Source: Archegozetes longisetosus
Lineage: Eukaryota > Arthropoda > Arachnida > Sarcoptiformes > Trhypochthoniidae
DNA: 64,000 nucleotides
NCBI GenBank assembly: GCA_018873245.2
Contig: JAEMBT020000004.1
Coordinates: 2,528,573-2,592,572 of the forward strand
Reading direction: 5' to 3'
The position numbers and the translations under genes are program-made. Below, piece by piece: positions 11,686 through 21,447 of the stretch. Position 1 is the first letter of the stretch. Each line of letters begins with the position of its first letter. The notes under the pieces were generated by a model. It saw only the letters and a list, made by a program, of their open reading frames with translations. It did not search any database and was not told the DNA's origin.

Positions 11686-12007
11686 CTTTATCTGATGAAA
11701 TCGTTGATCTAGTTCATGAAAATTTTTGTATTTTATTTATTAAACGAGCAAACGGTAGTAATACTATTAAATCTTGTGTCCCTTTTAGTTAATCTTCAGT
11801 GAAAGTTGATCTTTGAAAGAGGTCTTTACTTTCTCCCAAATCCTTAACTTATTGAAGAGCAGAACGACTTATTTATTCAAACTTAAACTCAAACGTAAGT
11901 AATCTTTAAGTTTTTAATTATATAGTATAGATTTTTGTAATGATCTTTTGCGTTCATTCTTTTTATTTTATCAGAAGTATTTTTATAAATTTTTATATCA
12001 ACTTGAG

Positions 12008-12283
12008 CTTAGATTTTTTCACCTAAGTTAAAGTGAACTTAACTCTAATTGAGTCTAATTTCTATTTTATAATAATCTTATACCATTGTTCGAAGAGTTT
12101 GCAATTCTTTTATGGTTAAATTTGAGGTTTTGTTAACTTGAAGGACAAATTCTTGGAAATTCTTTAGATCTTTTATCATAAAAGAGTTCTAAACTCTTCG
12201 AACAATGCATAAGATTATTATGAAATAAAGATTAGTTCCAACTAAAAATAAGTTTATGCTCATTTAAGTAGAAAAAATCTAAG
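12008..12283. repeat. Long inverted repeat in desaturase 2 5' UTR intron
   Basis: Two arms of about 105 bp (12008-12113 and 12178-12283) are imperfect reverse complements around a loop of about 65 bases. The best-paired parts are ATAATAATCTTATACCATTG with CAATGCATAAGATTATTATG, and GTTCGAAGAGTTTGCA with AAACTCTTCGAAC. The outer ends CTTAGATTTTTTC and GAAAAAATCTAAG also pair. It ends 73 bp before the start codon, inside the predicted 5' UTR intron. It is probably a fold-back/MITE insertion; the transcript would contain a long hairpin. Confidence 0.75.
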
Positions 12284-12356
12284 GTTTATCAAAGACTTTA
12301 TGCTTGAGGTTGACTAAATATCGAATTTAGACATTTTGAAAACTTTATAGCAGAAA

Positions 12357-14377
12357 ATGACTCCAAAGACAGTAACAGAAGAACGTTTTGAAACGGACGA
12401 GAAAACATATAAACCTTCAGTCGATACCCCATACAAAGTGCAATACGTATGGCGCAACATAACCCTAATGTCAATGTTGCACATATCGGCAATTTATGGA
12501 ATCTATATAGGCTTATATCAAGCAAAATGGTCAACAGTCTTGTTTGGTCAGACGATAGCAATCTTATCATCAATGGGTGTTCAGGCTGGCGCTCACAGAC
12601 TTTGGTCACATCGAGCATACAAAGCAAAACTACCACTTCGAATAATGCTAGCATTTTTCCATATAATGTCTCTACAGAATGACATATACGAGTGGTGTCG
12701 AGACCATAGAGTTCACCACAAATACACCGAAACCCATGCTGATCCACATAACGCTAAGAGAGGATTCTTCTTCTCACATGTCGGATGGCTTTTAGTTAGG
12801 AAACATCCAGATATCAGAATCAAAGGCAAAAGTATCGATATGAGCGATCTTATGGCTGATCCGGTGGTTAGGTTTCAGAAAAAATACTACATTCCTCTAG
12901 TTCTTCTGATTTGGGGCGTATTTCCGACTGTCGTTCCGCATCTACTCTGGAGTGAAAGCCTTTGGAATGCATTCTTCCTCTGTGTTATGTTTAGATATTG
13001 TTTAACTTTGAATCTAACATGGCTTGTGAATAGCGCGGCCCATATGTGGGGCAGTCGACCCTATGATAAGAATATTGAAGCCAGAGAAGCAACTGTTAGG
13101 CATCTTTTGATGGGTAAGTTTTAATAAAATTAATTGAAAATACACTTGATTGACTCAATTTTGAATCTTCAATAGGCTAATATATATCTGATTGCTTACA
13201 TGTTAGTATTTAAAACTTCTGCGTTAAACACAGAGAGAACAACGAAAAAACGAACCCAATCGAACATTAAAACTTTTCTTATCAACTTTTTTAAGGAGAA
13301 GCTTTGAGAGAAGTGTTCAATATTAGAAAAGACCTAATTTGAGTTTTAATTTGTTTAATACAAAAGTCTGATAAGAAATGAAAAATGGTAAAAATGAGGT
13401 TTACACAAGCTGAACCTATGTTGAATTTCCATTCTCGTTCTGTGAGCGTTGTGCATGAGTTACAGGAATGAGACTCTGTGGTGAGAACTGGCTAATATAT
13501 ACATTTTAAACGCTAATTTTTTTATTTCTTATTTAAACTGATTGAATGATAGAAACTATATATTTCGAGTTGAAAAATTTTACCTATAAAGGTAGTAAAT
13601 CTTCTTTTTGATAAGTATGAAGATGAAAAGTTATTACCTCTAATGACTGGTTTTACTTTTTCGTTGTCTTCACTGCATATAAGAAATTGCAATTATTCTG
13701 ATCCATTGAGCTTTCTATCAAAATTTCATGTTTTAATATAGTCTAAAATTTTATTTAAACTATTTTAGGCTCCAAAGAAAAAAATAATGTATATTTTTAT
13801 TAGATATCCTAATTCCGAAAGGTAATTGCCAATATTACTATGCTACCATTATGACAATCAACATATATTCACTAAAAATTGCATTCAATTTTGATTACTT
13901 AAGTACAATAATTATTACTCGTTTGCTTTACTAACAGGGGAAGGATTTCATAATTATCACCACACGTTTCCGTGGTATGAATTATATATTTCAATTAAAA
14001 ATCACAATATATTAATAAATAAAATCCTAAATTTTTAGGGATTATTCTGCTAGTGAATTGGGAGCACTCGACGTCTTCAATCCCGCTACAGCTTTCATAG
14101 ACTTTTTTGCACTCATAGGTTGCACAAAACTTGATAACTTTTTCACAGATATCAAATCTAATATTAAATTTAATCTTTTAAAACTTTAGGCTGGGCTTAC
14201 GACCGAAAGACTGTTTCGCGTGACATAATCGCCAAAAAACAACTAAGAAGTGCAAAACTGGATGACATTCGAGAAGTTCGTGGCATTTCTAGCGCTCTTT
14301 ACGAATGGGTTTCTGGAATCTCAATATTCGTTGTGCCTATTCTTATAGTCCATATCTTTAAATTAACTGAATCATGA
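12357..14377 (+). CDS. Acyl-CoA delta-9 desaturase, copy 2 (diverged)
   Basis: Same family and predicted ER reaction as the gene at 7847. Exons: 12357-13113, 13938-13974, 14039-14118 and 14190-14377, giving 353 residues in one frame. Histidine boxes: HRLWSH (80-85), HRVHH (117-121), NSAAHMWG, and HNYHH (257-261). Its intron set differs from copies 1 and 3: it lacks the phase-0 intron before PYDKN but has an extra phase-1 intron within the C-terminal IGWAY segment (14119-14189). The sequence is clearly paralogous but well diverged at the N-terminus and C-terminus, so it is an older duplicate and may prefer other acyl chains. The ATG follows a splice acceptor by six bases, as a downstream end of a 5' UTR intron. 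A polyadenylation signal follows at 14565. Confidence 0.95.
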
Positions 14378-14564
14378 TTTAAATAAGAACTTCTACCACT
14401 TTTGTTCACTAAATCTAAAGTATCAATTATTTAATTTTAAATTTTGTAATTAATTTCTGTAATTTACTTATTCATTAGTATTCATGCATTAGATTTATAC
14501 GAAATCAAAACAATTTTTTCAGTTTTCACTCTTAAAATATTTCATTATTAATTACTTAAATCCA

Positions 14565-14570
14565 AATAAA
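14565..14570 (+). terminator. Poly(A) signal AATAAA, desaturase 2
   Basis: First canonical AATAAA after the stop at 14377, about 190 bases downstream. Further AATAAA copies follow at about 14684 and 14769. Confidence 0.45.
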
Positions 14571-14803
14571 TTTGTATCTTAGGAATAGATCAGTTATTCT
14601 GAACTTGTAGTTAAATTTTGACTTTTTGTTTAGATTATTGGAAACTTGATTAAAGTTTACAAAATTTTTAATAATTAGTTGAAAAATAAATATTTAATAT
14701 AAGCATGGTTCTTTATTGCCTTAACCTTTTAAGATTTTCATGATAATTCAAAACAATTTTTTATGAAAAATAAATTTATTAAATCAAATAACATTAAAAA
14801 TAA

Positions 14804-15037
14804 CATGAAAAGCACGTGAAATGTTTTAACTTATTCGAGTCTTTGACAGAAACCGAAACCTACGAATGTGATTATGAATTGTTCATTAAAACTATAAAAT
14901 CAATATTCAATTTAACGACAACTATTAGGTATTTTCGCGTTTTGAACAATGAAACTCTCACTAGTATTGCAAAAAAAATTAAAGTATCAATTTGTGGTAA
15001 ACCCTTAAGACTCATATTTAATGGACATGTTCTGCAG
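14804..15037 (+). pseudogene. Possible exon or relic with ubiquitin-like pattern
   Basis: An open stretch without an in-frame ATG ends at a possible donor (CTGCAG|GTGTTA, 15037/15038). Its translation contains YFRVLNNETLTSIAKKI followed by KPLRLIFNGHVLQ, which resembles the beta-grasp of ubiquitin/SUMO-like domains (hydrophobic strand, helix, LxxIFxGxxL). No flanking exon was found to complete it. It could be one exon of an unrecognised gene, a relic, or chance; not tied to a named family. Confidence 0.25.
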
Positions 15038-15404
15038 GTGTTACTGTTAGTCATTTATTACCAGAAATATTAGTGTGAAGCGTAAGCAAAATTGAAGAGA
15101 AAATACAATACAGTAGTCTGTTTCGTAATTAAATGAATTAGTTTTTCAAATAACATGTCCTTATAGTCTATGAAATACATAAAAAGATGAATAAGGGTTT
15201 CTAATGACTAAACAATTTGTCAATAAAATTATTAATAATCAGTGAATTAGTTTGGTTAGACTATAAATACATATAAATATAATAAAATCTGAATGTCATA
15301 TAAATATATACAGTAGAGAAAAAATTTTGATAATCCAATCGAAAACAAAGAATTATTGAAAAATGTCAACAAATACTGCCTCAAAATGAAAAAGTTAATA
15401 TCTT

Positions 15405-16667
15405 TTAACTTCTAAGGGCTTGTAATCTCTGTTGCATTTCACTGATATCTTCATCTTCGTCTTCATTGACCGAAGTGGTAGCAGCAGTTGCTCCCTCACT
15501 AACAGCTGGCAAAGTGTCGGAAACTGCAGCTGGCGCTGAACCCAGCTGTCCAGCCGTCAACTCCCATAAGACTTTGTCGACTTCTTTTTGGGCCTCTTCT
15601 TCGAGTTCGTCATCAACTTCAAGCTGGTCATCTAGAGTCTCTTCGAGCATCTCCTCAATAATGCCTGCTTTCATCATCTCTCGTGACATTTCTTGCATTA
15701 CTTGCGATATCTCTTGTATTTTCATTAGGCTTTGCATTGATTTCATAACTGATGCTGACTTTTCCATGGCGTTCGCCACTCTTAATGTCGATAACTGTTG
15801 ATTCATATTCATCATGACTGAGTTTAGCTGCGCTTTGGAGGTCTGTATGCGTCGGATCTTAAACGAAAAGTCTTAGATTTATTTGTTGTTTAGGGGTTTA
15901 AGTAACAAATTTTTTATTAAGACGTAGAAATAAGAATTCGGTAATAAATAAGTGCAGAAAGTCTCCAATTGTGATAACGTATAATCAATAGTATTAAGGG
16001 TATACTGAGTGATTAAAGTAGCTGCATATTTAAATAAGTTTAGTTTAGAAACTAAGTTTTTTCAAATAATCAAGCAAAAAGTTCAAAATTTACAGCTTTT
16101 CTCGAATTAACGATTTCTTTGGCGAGTATAAGACAGACATCTTTGTCTCCACGTTTTGCTGCTTTCTTCAGCTCTAATTTCACTTTTTCTTCTTCTCTTT
16201 GAATTGCTCTGATTTGTCGGTCCAAAACAAACTGTTGTTTTCGTAGTTTTGAATTCCATTCTCTGACCTTTTGTAGTAAAATTAGTATAATTACTAAGTA
16301 TCGATATAAAAAATAATGACAAAATTGGGTGGATTAATGTTTCAGTAATCAATCAACTCATTGTTAAACTGTTTTTAATTTATGGCTAGAATTAAATGAA
16401 AAGTATTCAAAAAAAACCTTTAGATGAGAAAAACAATTTTCAATTAATTAATAAAATAAAAAAGTAATCAAACAATTGGATGAATGAACGTTTGAATAGT
16501 GAATGAATTGATAATTAAATTGCTTTATTTATTTGAATGAAGACTAAAATTAAATAAAAATATTGTATCGTTTACATTTAGCAATTTTTCTTATCTATAG
16601 ATTATTTTCGAGTAGTAATTACCTGTTCTTTTGGTGATTTCGACTGATCTTTACCGAAGAGACCCAT
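15405..16667 (-). CDS. CHMP3: Charged multivesicular body protein 3 (ESCRT-III, VPS24)
   Basis: ESCRT-III subunit that polymerises with CHMP2 on CHMP4/SNF7 filaments on endosomal and other membranes to drive scission. Minus-strand exons: 16667-16623 (15 codons, MGLFGK start), 16267-16094 (58 codons) and 15857-15405; introns are GT-AG and phase 0. The product is 223 residues against about 222 in human CHMP3. Visible family marks: MGLFGK membrane-inserting N-terminus, VREWNSKLRKQQF, the basic helix LDRQIRAIQREEEKVK, the hairpin segment with KDVCLILAKEIV, MKAGIIEEMLEETL, an acidic stretch, and a C-terminal MIT-interacting motif MQQRLQALRS. MKAGIIEEMLE and LTAGQLG separate it from CHMP2. It is convergent with desaturase 2. 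The symbol rests on family recognition, not on a database search. Confidence 0.95.
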
Positions 16668-17381
16668 TGCTTTAATTTGCTTGAATAAATATTGTTTTAT
16701 TTACTTTAAAATCAAAATATGATTTAAGTATGATTTGAATGTGTTTTCGTCAAATGACTCCCAAAGCAGATGAGTCACACATATGTGTAAATGTCACTGA
16801 GAATATAATAAAACAGTTAAATCTCTATAGAAACAGCTGTGTAGATAATACGTTTTTTATTTTCTGCGTATAAAACATGCTAGCGATACCTGTCTAAGTG
16901 CGTAAGTAATTTAGTACTTTTTAATACGCTTGATTCACGTAAACAACTTGAATATAATAATATAAAATGAGACTTACTTATGGCTATCGTTACATTTTTC
17001 TGTATGTTCAGAGTCCCAAGTTTTATCAATTACTTTCAAATAATTTACGTAATATTCAATTAGATTCAAAGACAATTGCATATTAAAATCAATTAAAATG
17101 AATTAAAATTTTTGACGCTAAATTGTTAAAGTTTTGTGTGAATGATTTCCCTCGTGCTTACAGACTTAAGTTGTTTGGTGTCAATTAGGTTTCCAGACGA
17201 ACTTTACAGCAAACTTTTAGATTGAAAAAGTTTTATCTAAACTTGCCAAAATTTCACATAGATTAACTATTATATCCAAAATCAAGAATGAAAAACTTTA
17301 GTTTGCTTTGAGCTGTTTTCTGGAATAAACTGATAATAGTTGTTGAAAATCCAAGAAAATCCCGCGGGAAATAAATTTTTC
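16668..17381. other. Intergenic between CHMP3 and the duplicated unit
   Basis: Upstream of CHMP3 (to the right, because that gene is on -). No TATA box or second gene is evident. Homology to the unit at 6240 begins at about 17386 (TTTTTCCTCAGATATAAGG). Confidence 0.45.
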
Positions 17382-17491
17382 CTCAGATATAAGGAAATTC
17401 AATAGAAATTTACAAACCATTATATTTAGAAACTGATCATTTCATTTTTTGTATTGTTTGCGTAATCTTTCAAACAACAAAAGATTTCGGG

Positions 17492-17498
17492 TATAAAA
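17492..17498 (+). promoter_or_regulatory. TATA box of desaturase 3
   Basis: TATAAAA in the same context as 6358-6364 (AGATTTCGGGTATAAAACC here). The leader from about 17522 to donor AT|GTAAGTAC (17652/17653) is conserved with desaturase 1, and the acceptor is at 19017, 13 bases before the ATG. Confidence 0.55.
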
Positions 17499-17756
17499 CC
17501 ACCTCAAACAAGAAATAATATCCACTCTCTCGAAGTATCCAAAATCGAAAGTTTGGAAATTTTGAATATAATAGTACTCACATCAATAGCAGATCTTTTT
17601 GAGTACAAGATTAACTCATTTGTTGGCTCATAAGCGAAAACTTTAAGAAAATGTAAGTACTGTTCGTTATATTTCCTGGACTAATTTTGCTGATCGAAAG
17701 CTTTGAACCAATTGTTTAAACTTGAAGGTGCATTTCTAATTATTAAGCGATATGTA

Positions 17757-18323
17757 CAGCTGCCACCAAATAGTTCTACTTTTGTTGATTCCAAACTGAT
17801 GCGTTCTGAGCAAACTTTTAAGGGCTGCTCAATCATTGAACTACTATTAAACTTAAAATATGAATCATTTGATTTTAAAGTAGTGAACGACCCAATAATC
17901 ACTGATGATCAAATGATTTGATGCACTTTTGAGTCAGTAAAGTTCAAAAAGTTCAAAAGTATATTTCAGCACAACGTAAAATCTTAATTATCGCACCCGT
18001 TTATAGTTAATTGATAGATTCATTAAAATCATGTCAATAACTCTTGAAGCCGACAGAGTATTGATTGCTATCTTGTTTTCCGACTCGATTCTAATGTTTT
18101 ATTAGTTTATATTTGCATCTTTTATTGTATAATTTATTTACGATGAGTCAATAAATATCAATTATAATTATCAATCTTGAGTCAAGTGCTGATTTTGATT
18201 CTCAAAATTTGAGTTAATACTTAAACTATAGTTCTCTGACTAAGATTATACAATTTTTATGCTGTCCCTAACTTTTCATCTGTACGCATCAGGGATTAAA
18301 GTAGAACTATTTGGTGATAACTG
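17757..18323. mobile_element. Tc1/mariner-type MITE (567 bp) in desaturase 3 5' UTR intron
   Basis: The left end CAGCTGCCACCAAATAGTTC and the right end (reverse complement) CAGTTATCACCAAATAGTTC are inverted repeats that continue TACTTT, with a further shared CTGATGCGT. TA flanks both ends (17755-17756, 18324-18325). The paralogous intron of desaturase 1 reads through this point without an insert (CGATATGCAAAATACGTGG near 7120), so insertion followed duplication. No transposase is evident; open stretches inside are AT-rich noise. Confidence 0.8.
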
Positions 18324-19030
18324 TACAATGCGTGCAAGTTCAAAATCAAATGAGCTTAGTGAGAAATAAGTTCAAGTTGAGAAAAGTGTTCAGGCAATCA
18401 ATGAGAACAATAGGAGACCCTAATCTAATGAAATTCTTATCTAATCGTAACGACTAACTAGTCTTCCTTCGAGTAAGGCACAATTTTTCTCAAAACACAG
18501 TATTAACGATTGGAAATATTGTTTTAGGGCATAATCTTATGAAACTTAAATCAAACTAACTGAAGATTACATTATATATTAAGTCAATGTTTTTCACAGT
18601 CAAAGCAAACCTGAATGCGATCCACAGATTTTGCCTTTAAAAATAGATTCAAACCATTTCTCCAGTACTTAAGTAATTAAAACTCTAAACGAGTTTGAAG
18701 TTGAATTTGAAACACCGTAGATCAGAGAAAAAATGACTCAGACCTCTTTCGCTCTGATACTAGTTGAGTGTTGTTTTTATTGAAATTCCAATTTATTGTA
18801 ACCTTAATTTCTAATTTGCAAATAACAGTAAAAGCTGTGACTTAAATTTGCAGAAAATCTAGTAAAAAGCTCTAATGAGTTCATCTCATGACCACTTAAT
18901 AAACTCTAACAAACAGCTGGATTAAGTTTCCTTAAATCTAACGACTCTTTCCTAAAACTACTGCTCAATCAATAGCTTTCCAATTCTATTGTGAGCTTAA
19001 ATTTTCAATTTTAATAGGACAGATCAACCA

Positions 19031-20508
19031 ATGGACACAAACAACAATACTATAGTCAATGATAAAACTGGAACAGACAAGACTACAGAACCAGTTGCAT
19101 ACAAAGTACAATTAGTTTGGCGTAACATAATATTAATGATAATTCTGCACGTCTTAGCCATATATGGATTACATATTGCATTATGGAAAGCAAAATGGGA
19201 AACGTTGATATTTTTCTACGTTGTGATCATGTTGTCAACGATGGGCGTACAGGCAGGTGCTCACAGACTATGGGCTCATCGAACATATAAAGCTAAACTT
19301 CCGCTTCAGATACTACTAGCTTTTCTTCAAACCCTAGCCCTTCAGAACGATATCTTCGAGTGGAGTCGCGATCATCGCGTTCATCATAAATATTCTGAGA
19401 CTGATGCAGATCCTCATAACTCTAAAAGAGGATTCTTTTTCTCACACGTCGGTTGGCTTTTATGCAAAAAGCATCCCGACGTCATATCTAAAGGAAAAAC
19501 TATAGACATGAGTGACCTGCTTGCAGATCCATTGGTCAGATTTCAGAGAAACTTTTATATACCACTAGTTTTACTGATTTGGGGTTCTTTACCTACTTTT
19601 ATACCATATTATTTTTGGGATGAGAGCTTGAAAAATTCATTCTTGGTGTGTGTAATGTTCAGATACTGTTTGACACTTAATCTGACCTGGCTCGTCAACA
19701 GTGCAGCGCATATGTGGGGAAATAAGGTATAAGTCTATTGAAGTCCAAAAGTTTACTTAAGGAATAAAAGAACTTTAAACATTTGTTCAAGTTCATTCAA
19801 TTTTAAATACATTTTAGTATGAAATAAAAACTTATATCTGATGTTTGCACGAATTGATTGTTAAACACAATAACCAGTAGAGTAAAAGTGACACAATGTC
19901 TAATTTTATAAATTGAAGTTTAACCTGAATCTTTTCTCAATCACTTATAGCCTTATGACAAGAATATAGATCCAGTTGAGGCTACTATCAGACACATTTT
20001 GATGGGTGAGAATTAGAGTTAAACTGATGAACTCACTCATTGTTTAACTTATTCAGTACTGAATAAAATGATTTTTCATTATTTAGGCGAAGGATTCCAT
20101 AACTATCATCACTCCTTTCCATGGTACTAATCATATGAAGCATTTTTTTGCAGCTTTAATAATTTTTACTTTCGATTCAATTGTTCGCATTATTCCTAAT
20201 TATTCTTAGATTAAGACTTATTTAAATGAAATTGATTTCTTAGGGATTATTCTGCGAGTGAGTTCGGGGCCGCCGATGTCTTTAATCCTGGGACCGCTTT
20301 CATAGATTTCTTTGCAAAGATTGGTTGGGCTTATGATTTGAAAACAGCCTCCAATCAGATCGTTAAAAGTAAGCAACAAAGAACTGGTGATTCTAATAAT
20401 CATGGTAAAAGAAATATAGTTTTCTACGAGTGGTCTACTGGTCTGATTGTGATGACTTCTTATCTTTGGATTCCCTATTTCCTAAGAACATTAAACACAC
20501 TCATTTAG
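19031..20508 (+). CDS. Acyl-CoA delta-9 desaturase, copy 3
   Basis: Recent duplicate of the gene at 7847, with the same exon structure: 19031-19726, 19951-20005, 20087-20123 and 20244-20508, 350 residues, identical exon lengths and phases. HRLWAH, HRVHH, NSAAHMWG and HNYHH boxes are intact. Against copy 1, substitutions cluster in the first helical pair (e.g. LLTTL to LMIIL, FSYVVSM to FFYVVIM) and in the last 40 residues, whereas residues 71-182 differ at one position. Introns are also nearly identical, apart from an 18-bp gap in intron 1. Nothing suggests a pseudogene. The membrane-helix changes lie where the acyl tunnel is formed in this family, so altered chain preference is conceivable, but this is inference. 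Confidence 0.95.
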
Positions 20509-20805
20509 AATCTAAATTATTGTATCTTATATGCAAAGATAAAAAATATAAATGATATAATAGCTCTTTCAAGTTTTAGAGCATGTTTGTCAAAAATTTT
20601 AGTTGATTTACTTGAGTAATAGTCCAAATTATTTTACTAATTTTTGAAAAATAAAATCGCAGTGACTCTTTTGGTGCTAATTAGCTCCAAAAAAAGCATT
20701 TCAAGTGGTACTTTGGCGCTAAATCAAAACTCATGAAAAAACGCTAAAACTATTCTAATTCATGAACGAAATAATGAAACAAATATTTTTTACGAAAAAC
20801 TATAA

Positions 20806-20941
20806 GACCTGTATGCACAACTTTACTTAAAACGGTTTTAAGTCTTAAAGCCGACTTAAAACCTGAAACGCGTTTTAAAACTCACTACACAACTAATGTT
20901 TAAAACAGTTTTAGTTAAGTCTCGACTTGTGCATATCGGCC
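20806..20941. mobile_element. PIF/Harbinger MITE (136 bp)
   Basis: Starts GACCTGTATGCACAACTTTA and ends (reverse complement) GGCCGATATGCACAAGTCGA, flanked by TAA on both sides (20803-20805, 20942-20944), the TWA target duplication of this superfamily. The ends and the AAAACGGTTTTAAGTCTTAA interior match the larger Harbinger elements at 60349-62876, so it is a miniature relative. Confidence 0.75.
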
Positions 20942-21447
20942 TAAGTGTTTACGATAAAAAATATCTTATCGTTTTTCAACATATATTTTGTAACTTACTA
21001 TAAGAAAGTTTGACAAACCCTGTAGCTCGATTCTGGTACGAATCCTAAACTCGATCATTACTTAATTATAAGATTGATAATTATAGTCTTTAAATTAAGC
21101 CTCGATTTTCAATTAACGAGCGCTTTGAGAATCGATCATTACTTAAAATCGTACTAAACTTGATCTTAAACTTAAAGATCGCTTCGATGGTATTAGATAA
21201 TAATATTAAATCTCAGAAACAATTGAAACATTTGTTTTAAATTATGTTAAGTTGACATGGAGTTTCAGAACCAAAGTATTCTGCTATTATTTACACCACT
21301 ATTATTCTGTGGTTTAGTTCTTATTCAACATCCAATAGTTGAGAGAAACAGTTTTCAAAGTTGAACAATTGTCTATTGTTCTTGAGCACAACCACAATAA
21401 TTGTTATTAACAAACCAAACTGTTATAAAAATCATTACGATCACTGC

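Noticed and set aside
12298..12747. 149-codon minus-strand open stretch over desaturase 2
   Set aside because: Antisense of a conserved catalytic region; its composition follows from the sense codons.
15466..15801. 111-codon + strand open stretch, Ser/Thr-rich
   Set aside because: It is the antisense shadow of CHMP3, whose product is conserved end to end.
16107..16352. 81-codon minus-strand open stretch overlapping CHMP3 exon 2
   Set aside because: Wrong frame relative to the conserved CHMP3 exon, and it crosses the intron.
17681..17921. Open stretches on both strands at the left end of the desaturase 3 leader-intron MITE
   Set aside because: They overlap the terminal repeat of a non-coding element and intron sequence; no domain.
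7847..20508. Desaturase cluster acquired by horizontal transfer
   Set aside because: Genes have several introns, animal-type histidine-box contexts and base composition like their surroundings; nothing indicates transfer.
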